Below, in pieces: positions 37,201-57,076 of a stretch of DNA of 64,000 nt (positions within the stretch are counted from its first letter, which is position 1; each line of letters starts with the position of its first letter). Source of the stretch: Mansonella perstans (taxonomy: Eukaryota; Nematoda; Chromadorea; Rhabditida; Onchocercidae); NCBI GenBank assembly GCA_037074765.1, contig JBAMDO010000198.1, forward strand, positions 36,848 to 100,847, read 5' to 3'. The notes below the pieces were generated by a model, which saw only the letters and a list, made by a program, of their open reading frames with translations, did not search any database and was not told the DNA's origin. The position numbers and the translations under genes are program-made.

Positions 37201-39215
37201 AACCGTATATTTTTTCATTTAATTTTTTTCTCTCCTTCCCTCCAAGAAAAAATCCAATAAAGGAGAAAAGCATAAGAATTGTTCGTTTAGAAATTTTTCA
37301 TTTTCTGAAAATTTTTTTTAAATTTGTAAGAAAATATATTGCACGAGATAGAACCTAAAAACAATAATGGATTAAAAAATTGACTGGAAGAAATCACAGA
37401 TATTTTCATAGACAAAAATAGCAAATGATATTTTGTAATTCTTGTAAGGTTTCATTCTTTTTTTTTGTTTCAAAATTTCCAACTGATTTGTTTAAAAATC
37501 AAAATAAACAGCTGTAACATAGATTATTTGTGACATGGATTATTTGCAAAAACTTCTGTAAATTATAAAACAGTAAGATTAGCTTTTATTTTCAATTAAA
37601 AATAAACAATAATTAAGAAAATGCACGCATATATCGTTGCTTAATTTATTTGTTAATAAAATCTTTAACAGTCAGTAACAATTAATTCTAACTAAAATAA
37701 TCATTTCAAAGAAAAAAAATGCACTATTATTGCCAGTCATCCACTACAAAACATTTCTTTTTTTAAGATTGTTAAACTGAAAGAAAAAAAAAAAAGAATC
37801 TGCAATAATAAGCAAAGATTATCCGAAATGTTATCAAGCCTAAACGGAACAAAATTTCAATCTCACCTATGCTAACACATATATATTTGCTTACTTGCTC
37901 TCATCAAATCATACCAATCTTCCTTTTTAATACAACCATAAATTTTTTTTAAAGAACTCTTTAGCTAACTCAGTTTTGTCATTCATTATTCTTGATGATA
38001 CCAAATCACCATCATTTTATTCGTTTCTTGCAAATCCTTTTAAAATGCTTTCATCAAATCGTGCAACAAATGCCGATCTTATTTCAAACAAAATTTATCT
38101 GTCGTTTCATCGTTGCTTTATTGATTTAACCTACATTTTGTGAAATTTCTGCAAAAATATTGAACAGAATAAAGGCCTAATTTTGTTTATTTTATCTGAA
38201 ACTTGATTCTTTCTTTCTTTTCTTTCGTAATTCTTTCAAATTAGACTTTCTTTTTTCTAACACACTAAACTATGGGTTCCTGCTATCGAATAACTACAGT
38301 TAAGTGGATAAATACACGCGTGATAACCGTAAGAGAACAGTGAGAAAGTCAAACTTGCAAATTGCAAAGTTTTATAGTATGCAATATTGTGAGATAAAAA
38401 GGAATGAAAAAGGGGTCAACGATTTTTTGCATATTTTCCAGAATATTGGGAAATCAAAATTACAGTTTGTCTGCAAGTTCTTTTAAATTCAAAGAAAAGA
38501 AGAAAAAGGAAATATCATGCTTTACCTTTAATTTCTTTGATTAAAAAAAAGAAACCATCTTTAGCAGTTCTGAGAAAAACCTAATTCAACGCTCATCCTA
38601 GAATAATATCCTACTCTGACATAGCTTTTGTTATTAACTTTTCAAACTTTGCAAGAATGTAAATTACATATTCCCATGAGAGATATTTTCCTCATGGTAT
38701 ATCTAGTGATATGAAAAGAAAAAGAAAGAAAACCACACAGCTGTAGCTATATCTTTCAAAAGACTCAAAAGCTTGCTATTTTTAGTCCATTCGTTGTTAG
38801 GCTTTTGAGATGATCCGAACCTCCATCCTTTTAAACCATTCAACCAACTGCATGAAATGTCCTAACAACTTAATTTAACTATTGCTACGCAACGGAAAGA
38901 ACTGAAAACATTTACTGAAACATTACATACTACAAAAGAAAAAAAAAACAATGAAAGCCGAAAAATCTAGAGCTACAAATAATTTCAAGCAAAAGAAAGC
39001 ACACAAATGAAACATTGCCACAGCAAAGTGAAATCACTCCACAGACCAAAGAAACTAAAAAAGTGAGTGTCTTTTACTCCGCTATAATATATCAACAAAT
39101 AGATATTTCAAACAGTACTTTAATCTACCAATGCTTCATGCAGATTCGATAAAAACATTCCACTAAACATTTCAAAAGACATAAACTCTGACTGCTGCAG
39201 AAAGATTAAAGAAAG

Positions 39216-42166
39216 CTAAACGTCGGTGGATATACAAGAATTTGGTTTTACGTTAAACTCATCGCTATCCACTGCAAAACCTCGATCACGTAAATTTTCA
39301 TCCAAATACCACCTGAAAACACAAGTTCATTAACAGAACGAAAGCAACAAACTAGACGTAAAACTTCATTAGTGAAACATACGCAATTTTAATAAGTGAA
39401 TACCAACGATGAAACGTTTACAAACACTTGACAAAAATTCACCTGTAAGCATCATATTTCTGCCGAATTCGGAAAGAATATTGCTTTTCCTCATCCTCCA
39501 GTATTTTCAAAAAATTCTCAAGTTCTGGTACTTCAAACATATCCCACTGAAATTAAAGCAATTCAGTATGCATTAGTTTTTTTTTTCAGAAAACACCAGC
39601 TAAAACCTCCAGTAAACAACAAATGATTTCAAATTTTTTAGCTAAAAATTTTTTTTAATGGGATACGAGTGGGAGTATTATAGACATGGACTAACCAAAA
39701 TATCTCCTGTATCGTTCTCTTGTAATACTAATTGCCGTTTCTCACCCTTCTCTTCCCACGAGCGCACAATTTTGAGTGGAAATGAGTCATCCGGAATGCG
39801 TGTTAAACTATCTTAAATTAGATTGGTTTTCAGAAGAAAGATCATAAAACGAAATACGAGAGATTAACTCAACTGAATAAACCAATATAAAAATTCCGAT
39901 ATGGATTAAGTGATGATGAAGAATGCGAAATTTTGCAAAAATATACAATTTTGTGCAGCTGGACTTTCTGAAGACCGACAATCGCGCTCATACAGTGCAA
40001 ACTTCCGTGGATTATCGGCAACTCGGAATTTTCGCAGCAGAGTTACAATCATTTCTCTGAAAAAAAAAGTTAAAAACCTATTTGATTTTGTAGCGAATAA
40101 GAATGAATATAAATCAATCTACACATGCCTGGTAGTCATCTTGCTGCTTATATTCACATTCTTAACAGTATTTCTGGGAAGAAAAAATGTCGTGATTGTC
40201 CTTAAAGAACTAGTAGTTACAGATCCTGAAAAAAAATAATAGATGCTCATCCACGAATTTCTATAAATGTTTCAAATGTCTCGAAAAATCAAAATGCCTT
40301 CCTCCAAAGTTTACTAATAGTTCGAAACTTAATATAAAACGCTACAAAATAATATCATGCTGAAAAACTCACCTGACTCGTTAGTAACGTCCAGAAATGA
40401 AAGTGAGTCACCTGCAACCACATTAATAGGCCGCATAAAATTCATGTGAATTTGTACAAAACCGCTGGTTTCGTCTTTTTGTTCCTATATAAATTTGTGA
40501 AACATTTTAAGTAAAAAAATCATAAAGGACGGAAAAAGAAAATGATACGAGAGCTTTTACTTTATTTGTGTTGCTGAGTTTCAAAGTAACAGTTTGAAAC
40601 CTTGAAAACCCCATAAAGAACAATGCAAACCTCAAGAATATCGTCATTTTCAGCGAACATTTTGAGATTTGAACAAGGAGAAGCTACAGCTAATTCATGA
40701 CATGAACTCAGAGTACTATCGGCTGTTTTGCAATCAAGTGTTACCAGCGATCTACATTTTGAGTGACAAGTGTAATTACAGTCTGTAAAAAAAAGTCCAA
40801 CACAATTAGCTCGAGATTCTCAAAAATCTTGAACCTTTACTTGAAAAACGAACGCAGTGCTTCCGTGACTTACTACTTTCAAGACTCAAAACCAGCTACC
40901 AGTTATATGATATTTTACAAAATTAACTTACTTTCACACTTCACAGCTCGCGTCAAAAATCCCCACATAAAATCTCCACACTTGTCGCACCAGGTTGGAT
41001 GGGTAACAGATAGTGACCTATAACGATCAAAAAATATTTAAAAAACATTTAAACCAGTAACAAAATTCATTTGTTTTACAATCTTACAAGAAATCGTGTC
41101 CTTTTCCTGGGTGACTACAGCCCGTAATAAGATTTTTCAATGGACCAAAATGCTGCAAAGCAAGGGTATCGCCATAATCAGCTTCTTCCCATAGCCACGA
41201 GCCTATCGTATCACTCTGTAAGTCGAACTGATTTATAATCGCTTCATGATTAATTTAATAATGCTCAAAAACTTAAAACACCTGTAATTTTAAAAAAATG
41301 CATGTCAGAAGTGGTAAAGACAACAATAGTAGCATCAACAATAAAAAAAGAGTTGAGAGAATCCAACTATAAAATTCTTTAAAATAAGAATCACTGAACT
41401 TACTTCATTTACGTCCAATTCTGGATCAGTGCATGCCTCTAACTTCTTTAAAACATCATCCAGCCTCCTCTCTGATTGATCATCTTTGCACTTCGCTTTT
41501 TCTTTAATCTTGTCGCCAGGTAACTATAAATTACAAAAATATTCCTAATATCTCTACTAACCGTTTTAAAAGCTGCAACTTTGTTCTTCAAAAATCAACG
41601 AATGCACTTCATCTCTGTACCTTAATATCAAATCGCGATGGATAAAGTGCACTGATTGCTTCCTCCCACGGCATTCATTTTGCTAAAAAATTGATTTCAG
41701 ATTTCCGCCAGTAATCATGGTTTCAAGTCTTATACAGTCCACTTTTCTCTCTCACTTTTTACTATTCCAAGTAACTAAGAAAATACTTACCACTTCCTCT
41801 ATTGGTGCTACATTGTTGAAATTCCTAATTCCAAGTTGGCTTAGCCATTCCGGCATGTTAAGTTGCGAGATCCTTGCACGTAATCCGGAAAACCACCTTA
41901 AAATATAAGAAGTAAGCTTTTATCATATAATAAATATAAAATAAATTTAAAAGTGAATATAACTGAAACAAATTCTTGGCATTTCCAAAAGTATCTAGAA
42001 AAAAAAAACCTTGCAAAGTGAAATTTGAATTAAGCAATTGCTTAATGATATTTAAAAAATGCCAAATGAAATCAATAAATAAATACCTCGGTTGTTGAGT
42101 TGCAGATCGTACATGCTTTTCATTATTATCATTATTATTCACACCATAATCCAATGTTTTACTCAT
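39216..42166 (-). CDS. rsf-1: Ras-association domain family protein (RASSF1/5-like; C1-RA-SARAH)
   Basis: Binds activated Ras-type GTPases and Hippo-type kinases through its SARAH helix. Long form, 12 exons: 42166-42087, 41896-41791, 41523-41404, 41215-41088, 41017-40932, 40782-40631, 40484-40373, 40225-40129, 40056-39947, 39811-39696, 39546-39443, 39312-39216; 1308 nt, 435 residues, in frame. A perfect C1 zinc finger spans residues 142-191 (H-x12-C-x2-C-x13-C-x2-C-x4-H-x2-C-x7-C). The Ras-association region includes SGFVQIHMNFMRP, TTFFLPRNTVKNV, LLRKFRVADNPRKFALYER and RQLVLQENDTGDI. The SARAH helix starts at residue 370 (WDMFEVPELENFLKILEDEE). Order and spacing match RASSF1A/NORE1. A second 5' exon (41682-41621, ATG at 41674) cannot be read through from upstream because of a TGA, so it gives an alternative 391-residue product starting MPWEEAISALYP. 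The symbol rsf-1 is by analogy with C. elegans. Exon edge 41088 was set by the C1 spacing. One donor is GC (40128). Confidence 0.92.
40127..40128 (-). other. GC splice donor in the RASSF gene
   Basis: Exon 40225-40129 ends ACCAG, followed by GCATGT. Using this GC gives KMTTREMIVTLLRKF, which aligns without gaps to RASSF5 (TTTVSEVIQGLLKKF). The GT five nt on (ATGT|GTAGAT) also keeps phase but inserts two residues into the conserved block. Confidence 0.65.
41621..41682 (-). other. alternative first exon of the RASSF gene
   Basis: Begins after a strong acceptor (ttttttag) and ends at donor GTACAG in phase 0 with the downstream exon 41523. In the frame needed downstream, TGA directly precedes ATG at 41674, so it works only as a 5'-terminal (probably trans-spliced) exon. 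An earlier ATG four nt into the exon opens a 16-codon upstream reading frame. Confidence 0.6.
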
Positions 42167-43463
42167 ATTAGCTATATTACATTAGCCTATCTAGAAATAT
42201 CAGATAATTAAATATCACCTGTAAGACAGGTAACACTCCACTTCTTTTTTTTTCACGCTTACCCATGCAAATAAAAAAATTCTCCAAACAATGAATAATT
42301 AACAGCACGAATGATCGAAGTTTATTGTATAAATTTCTATGAAATAAAATTCGAGTAACAATCAAAAATTGAAGATTAATGGATGGATGATGACAATCTT
42401 GTAATGATATTTGAGGGCAAGTGTCGTATTATCTATCCATGATGCAATTATTGAAATGACTATTTGTGTTATCAGAAAGGTAAGCAGAAGCATAATTCCA
42501 CACTCTGATCAAATGTTCATCATCATAGAACATCAATGTGTAATGCAATTTTTCTCCAAAACATCTAATCTAATTTAATTAATTTAAGAATGCGTTAAAT
42601 CTTTAAAAATTATTTTTCAAAAGTTAATTTTTTTTTCCTTATCATTTTCTCTAAATAATTGATTGTTTTTCCTAAAAAACTACTATTGAAGACAGTAAAC
42701 ATTTATATTTTTATATCTGTCATAAAATCAAATGGTAGAAAGCGAAAAAAATTCAATCTTCAATATCTATTCAAATAAGATACTATTATTTTTAACTGAA
42801 CAAAACAAGAGCAATCTTTTATTATCACATAATGACTTTAAAGCGAAATAAAAAGAAAAAAATTTGAATGACACGGATTTCCTCTCTCTCTCTCTCTCTC
42901 CATATTTCTCTTTCCTTTTCCTGTTACAAGAAAAATCATTTTAATTTAATTTCATTCCATTCTTCCATCTCCTTCCTTTTTTTTCCATTCATGATATACT
43001 AAACTACCAGCCAATTTTTAGTAGTAAACAGAATGATTAATGAATGATACAGTACAGATAAGATCGATTAAATTTTCCACAACTATCAATATTTAAAATA
43101 ATTGAAATTATAAAATGATAATGATAATGATAATGATGCAATTACAGAATCATTCAAAGCTAAGCAATATAAAACAGCGAAATAATTCAGTTCATACATT
43201 CTACATTTCATAAGAATTTCCTTTTCTTTAAAAGTTTGATGAAATTTCCGAAATATTATTTCAAGAACAAGGATCAAATGATTAAGAAGTTAAGAAATGA
43301 GTAAAAAATAGTGAAGTAGATAGAATGATTTATAAAACAGATGATATGTCTTGATATCACTTTTTATTAGACATTGCTTTTACAAATTTAATATCATTTA
43401 ATAAATAGCCGTTGATTATTACACATTTTGGTCCACTTGAAGGTTGACGATTTAATAAAATGA

Positions 43464-43491
43464 ATTTTCTAACTTCCATAAGTTAGAAAAT
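43464..43491. repeat. perfect 12-bp hairpin
   Basis: ATTTTCTAACTT, loop CCAT, then the exact reverse complement; a third partial copy of TCTAACT/AGTTAGA follows at about 43505-43512. Confidence 0.8.
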
Positions 43492-44495
43492 TAGAAAACT
43501 TCCATCAGTTAGATAAAAAGGATTTATAGTACAGAAAAAAAAGAGAAATAATACGATTTTTAGAAAGTAAAGCAAATAAAGAGTTAAAGTAGATGTAGAT
43601 AGCTGGTTTTTCCAACAATAGTTTACATTTTTGTTTCACTTGAATGAAGTGTTCAAATTTGATATATGTACAATTGTTCCTATATCTATACATCTTATTT
43701 GCTGTCTACTTCATGTGTACTTTTTTTTTAGCTAAATCAAGTGATAAAACTACGAAAAAATCATAATGAATGATTGTCCGACTATATAAATTTAGCACGG
43801 CTATTCTTTCACTTTTTACATTTCACTGCCAGATGTAATCCAGACAAAAGCTACAATCGTCTTTCTTTTTTTTGCAAAATCATTTTTTTCTACAGTTGTA
43901 ATTCGTATGTTATATTAGATCAGATTTATGTAACAATTTACTTGTAAAGTGCAACACTACTAGCAATTGTATCTAATTAATGTAACTACTTCCATCATAT
44001 ATTTTTTTTTCCTTTCGTCTGTTTAGCAATTTGATAGCTTGAGAAGGATTGCCAATGATAAAGCGATTTTTATTACACTTCAAGACCATATGTTAGCAAC
44101 AGCAAAAAATAAAGAACATCTACCAAAATACACCGAAATAATGACATCATAAAATGTACCATTGAAATATCGGGATTACTGGACTGCACCAATTACAATA
44201 TATAAATTACTAAAATATTTGACCACTTTCTTTTAGATAAAAAAAAGAGTACGTACTGTTGTAATGTGCTGTCCTCGGAACTTAATTAGTACCCTGAAAA
44301 TATCCTGAGCAAACAGTTCAGGACAGATCCAAAATATTACCTATAAATTTAATGATTAGAAAACAAGAGGAAAAGATTATGCTTTTTTTTTTTGCCAACA
44401 GAAATTGAATTCAACATTCATCTGACAATGCCACAGTATATTCCAAACTCAAATAAGTAGCATTTTTCTGGTCTACAAATATTCCACTACCTATA

Positions 44496-44600
44496 CGATA
44501 CCATAACACAGGCGTTAAAAATCACAACTTACGATACTATAACATAGGCGCTAAAAATCATAACCTATCACCCCATAACAGAGACGCTAAAAATCGACAA
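44496..44600. repeat. 36-bp tandem repeat, three copies
   Basis: Three adjacent units built on CCATAACA-AGGCG-TAAAAATCA, each about 36 bp, diverged by several substitutions. Confidence 0.85.
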
Positions 44601-45767
44601 TAGTTCTCCCCGTCGTAAGAAAGCTCATTTTTAGCGAAATGGATGTTAGTCACTTTCTAGTTTCACGATGCAACAACTCTAAATCCTATGTCTAGAACCT
44701 ATGAAATTGTTAGCAACAACACCTGATTTAATAGCGTATTTAGGAAATCATTTGCTATCACCCTAACCTAACAACGAAAACAGAAAGCGATAGTTACCAG
44801 CAGGACAATAGAATGAATTAAAGAACAAAAGCAAATTAAAAAATTTCCTCAAACTCCTCTCATACATTTTCGATACAAATTATAATAAAGACACCGGTCG
44901 AAGATCGACTAGAACATTAGTTTGGCAGATTAATCAATTTCTCCGAAGGCAGGACCATTATGTGAAACAATTAATTTACCGAAAACTGTAATCTGAAATC
45001 AACCATAAAAACGGTGTTCTACCCATCTTATCATCTTACTTTCTCACTAACTTCTTTCTTCCCTTCCCTCTTCAGTGATAATAAATAAATTAAGAATGCC
45101 ATAAGAAGCAATATGAAAAACCTGCCTTTGAACTACACATATAAAAATAAGCAGAACAGTATGCATAATACAAGAAAATGTTTAAAAATGCAACCAAATC
45201 CTTAAGAAACAGAAAAACAGACAAGCTACACAAAAAGATTGCAAACTGTGAGCTGCGAAGATATACTTGAAATAAAAACGTAACAAATGGCAAGGACAAC
45301 TTTGGAAGTAAGTAAAAAAATTTCAGATAAAAATTAAATTTGTCACGATCTAACCGTTACAAAAATCTACAAATTTATAGCCAGATGCTTTAAAGAATCG
45401 CAAGTGGTTCTGAAATTTATACATTAATTAATTTGATAACAACTCTGGTAATTAGTGGTCTCAAATACCGAATATGACTAAATCTGACTAGTTTTCAAGA
45501 ACGACAAAATGAAAAAAAGAAGAAAGTTCGTGGTTTTTAAGAATGAGAGTTGATTTAAAAAATTCATTTATTTCAAAACATACAATTCAGAAAATGCACA
45601 CCGAACAAAAAGAAATAAAGATCATATAAATATTACAATGATCATTTCAAAAAGCATAAAAAACAAAAAACAAAAAAAAAAGGAAATCGATTAATCGAAA
45701 ATGAGTGTGTATTTAATTTTCCAGCTGGGAGAATCTATGAAAAACCAGTACGTATGGCTGCTTATTT

Positions 45768-53340
<7,573 letters not shown>

Positions 53341-56300
53341 TTATATTTAGCAAAAGGCACAACCTTTTTTGCGTGTTTACTAGATACGCATTTAGCGTAG
53401 CGTAAGTTTCAACTATGATTTTCTTTCAGTGCAAAAGATTCCTTTCCAATACATCCAATCTATAATAAGTGACTTGTTTTTATTATATTTTAATTTAATT
53501 CAGTGAAAACTGAAATTAAATAGCGTTTTGGAGGCTTCTAGGATTCTCCAGATAATTTGCCACGCAAAGATCGATACAAGGGTAACATACAAAATAACTG
53601 ATAAGGATACAGAAATGAAAAATGATAACGATTCCCTCTCCATATATTCATGTAAACGTAATGGTGAATCTCAAAAAAACTTATGGAAATGGAAGAAACA
53701 GTTGCGGCATGCAATGATGCGATATACGGTGACAAGATTCTTAGCTAACTCAAAATACAGAGCCAAATATTTCATTGTGTTAGAAGCACACCAAAATGAT
53801 GAGCGTTCTTACACCTTAAACTTCAAAATATCTAAGATGATGTGTAATGTGCGTTTAACAGCAATAATATTTTAAAAAGTGCCATGTTTTATTTGAAACA
53901 ATTAATGGAAAGAAGATCGTGAAACTCATTATTCCTCTCTTCTCTTCCTCTTACTATTTTCTTCACTTTTTTTACCGTTCATCTTCTGAAAGATTCCGAT
54001 AAATTGAAGAAATACAGATGCGAATTAAGCCCAACTAACGAACAATCCAAAGTCTCGCTATTAATTATTCAATTAATTGCTAACTGTTAAGACGTATTAC
54101 TGATTAACAGTTAATAAGGTCACTATCAACGCATATCAAGAAAAATTGCATTGCTTGACGGAAACGTAACCTGTAAATTAAACGATCCGATAATGGCAAA
54201 CCTGCAATTACGACCACAATGACTACGACTAAGCCCCAAAGTCCCACAAGACACTGAACCACCCATATAAAATCCAGTTAAAAAAAAAAAATAATTCCAC
54301 AAAGCAAAAAAATGCCTTCGCAACTTGATCACAAACCTGTCATATGATGGAAACGTGAGCATATTATGATTTTCATCTTGAAAGTTCAAACTACTTTTTG
54401 AAATGTTTCAAGTAATCCTAATAGGTTTATTTTCCATAATTTCTATTAGTAAATCAGGATAGCATTTAGAAATTAAAATTAACTGTAAACTTCCATTTCT
54501 GTTTAATTCTCCTATGACTGATATATCTTTTTTTCAGAATTTAATTAACAAAATTGACCGAACGATTGTCAAGAACTGTTTAATGAATAGTATATATTAG
54601 TATTCTATTAATAACTTCCTCTCCTTCTTCCTCTCCCTATCTTATCTTTTTTATTAGTAATGAATGATCCTTCGATGACAACTAGAAAAATTTAATGAAT
54701 GTTGGTTATTATTTACGAAATTCTACAATTCTCATCAAGGTAACTTGAAAAGATTTTTTAAAAAAGAATTTTATTTTTATTATGAATAGATAGAGATGGA
54801 TGTACATTTTTCACTATATGTCAACAATTTTATAAGCATGGATGACACAAAAATGAAATTAAATTCGTGAAAATTTATGTTGAAGACACAGGCGTCTACA
54901 TTTATATATGAGTGCATCCAAGTAAATGAATGTAAAAATTTTTGAATTGAAAGTGTAAATATGAAATGTATGTGAAAAGTGTTATAAAATGGTTATAAGA
55001 TGTATGGTAGATAGATAATAAACGAGAAGTATAATTTTGCAATCATTTAAAACGATGAATTTTTGTCGGATACTTTTCACCTGCTATCCTTTCTTGCCAT
55101 TCTTCTTTTTTTTTTTTACATTTTTCTTTCTCTCTTTTGTCTTTTTTTTCATTTTTTCAATCATTTCAATTTTTAATACAAACATTATTTGATCGAAGAA
55201 AAGAAAAAAAAAAAGAAAGCGTGCAAACCATTAAATTGTACATATATATTTTATGCTATATGATCAAATCTATAATTTCCTGTTACGTTAATATCCTGAA
55301 ATTTTTTAAAAAATTTTTTTCTACTTTACAGCAATACTCTGAAAGAAAAGCATTATCAATACTTATTGACAAAATAAGTGTGATTGTTGACGATTTACTG
55401 AACAATATTTTTTTTCCATCATTTCCATTCGAATATTTACAAATTACACTTAACCTATTAATAAGGCTATAGTATTTTATGATTGAGAGATACATTTTGC
55501 ACACACAATTTTCTTTTCTCTCTATTCGAAAGCAAATTGATGAAATAAAAGCAGGCAGAAATTAACCAATAAATTGAAATTACTAATAAAAATAAATTAA
55601 TATATCTTATCGATTTCATGCTAAATCAAAAAACGGGAGAGGACAAGAAAAATGTCCCATGTGATTGATTGATACTGTTCACATAGAATTGTCACAGCAC
55701 AAATTTGATAATCATTTGCAAACAGTACACCACGACAATCATCCATTCGTACCTCCCCGAATTTATCATCAATTGCATGTCGTTTGTACATTTTTTTTAA
55801 AGACCATTTTTAATGATAGTTTCCGGAAATATATGTGTAATTATTAGAGAAAAATGAAAAGACTTAACGATATGTGGTAAAAAAAAAAAACGGAAAGCAT
55901 CATTATGCTGCCTCTTTTCGTTAATTAATGTCCAGCTAAAAAAAAAAAAAAAGAACACTTTCCAGGATAGGATTTCGTTAGACATCCATAAAAAAGCTAT
56001 TTTTGAACGAGCAGTAATGGCAAAAAAAGTAATAGTTTTTCATTTTTTCTAATGTGTAAAATGTCGATAATTGTTAGGAGAATAACCTAATTAAACTTAC
56101 TTGGAAAGATATCAATAATTCGTTGTTAACATAACAGTAATGTAGCAGATCAAATGCATGTGAATTAAACTATTAATTCTTGCAGATTATAAGAAATTCT
56201 TTTTGTTAATTACATCTAATATTTTAATGACGATCTATTATCAATGAAAAAAATGTTAGATTTAAATTTGTGTAACTTTTGCACAATTTAACATGCATGT

Positions 56301-56986
56301 AAATAGCATTTTGAACTGATCATCATAATCTCATTCCGAAATGTCATTTTTTTTTTTTTTTTTTTGGCAACTTCAAGCTAAAACAAAGATCTAAAAGAAA
56401 AAAAATTTGATAAAGTAATGATGTGACATGCATGATATACACAAGCAGCAATAGCAGCAGCAAAAACAGGGGTTTCCTTTTTCTCCAACAGCATTTCTAA
56501 TTTGTTTTACTAGAAGTTTGCTCAAGTAAAATTGCTTAAACGAACTGCAATCCACAAAATTTTTTAGTAAAAATTGATGAATGCTTTTCGAAATACACAC
56601 ATTTATTCGATAAAAAGTGTTAATTAACAGCATTACCTTATTGAATTTTAATCTATATGCCAGTACACCAAATATTTAAAACTATAAATCTCAAAATCAA
56701 TTCTCAAGAAAAAAAATTTTTTTTCAAACATTATCCTTGTCTGGCAGTACATCTAACTATCTCTTAGTTTTTCTCGAAATTGTTACAAATTAATCACCAA
56801 AATCGATTTCAGCAGAGCTTAATTCAGTGATAGCCCGCCTACTGCACACCGAAGATGATGATATCAGTCAGTGGTTAAACTATCCTTCTTTTTTTCCTCT
56901 TTTTTTTCATCTTCTTGTTGTGCCTGTCCATGGCAGTAATTAATTATCTCAAAAAAAAAAAAAAAAAAAAAAATTCAATTTAGCTG

Positions 56987-57076
56987 ATAATAAAGGTAAT
57001 AATTTATTGTATTTAGTAAATAAATCAGCTACAATAAAGGTAATAATTTATTGAAGTATTTCCAGTAAATAAATCA
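56987..57076. repeat. ~45-bp tandem duplication
   Basis: Two adjacent copies sharing AATAAAGGTAATAATTTATT, then TATTT..AGTAAATAAATCA, differing by a short insertion. Preceded by a 23-nt poly(A) tract. Confidence 0.85.

Larger units (their letters stand above)
28002..39215. other. 11-kb gene-poor region upstream of unc-17
   Basis: No confidently coding segment. It should contain the promoter and noncoding first exon of the cholinergic locus plus the 3' UTR of the RASSF gene. Contents seen: simple repeats, A/T tracts, a palindrome near 29545, two short open segments (30007-30186 plus; 34114-34248 minus) and a partial direct repeat at 34070/34159. Confidence 0.6.
42167..45767. other. intergenic region between tax-6 3' end and RASSF 5' end
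   Basis: 3.6 kb, both neighbours on the minus strand. Holds the RASSF promoter region and tax-6 3' UTR. Contains a (TC)n tract at 42881-42900, an (ATAATG)n tract at 43113-43136, a small hairpin at 43464-43491 and a 36-bp tandem repeat at 44496-44600. No coding segment recognised. Confidence 0.65.

Noticed and set aside
53528..53875. 115-codon plus-strand open frame near the tax-6 5' end
   Set aside because: The first codon is not ATG, there is no recognisable motif and no clear splice or trans-splice context; long stop-free frames of this kind occur by chance.
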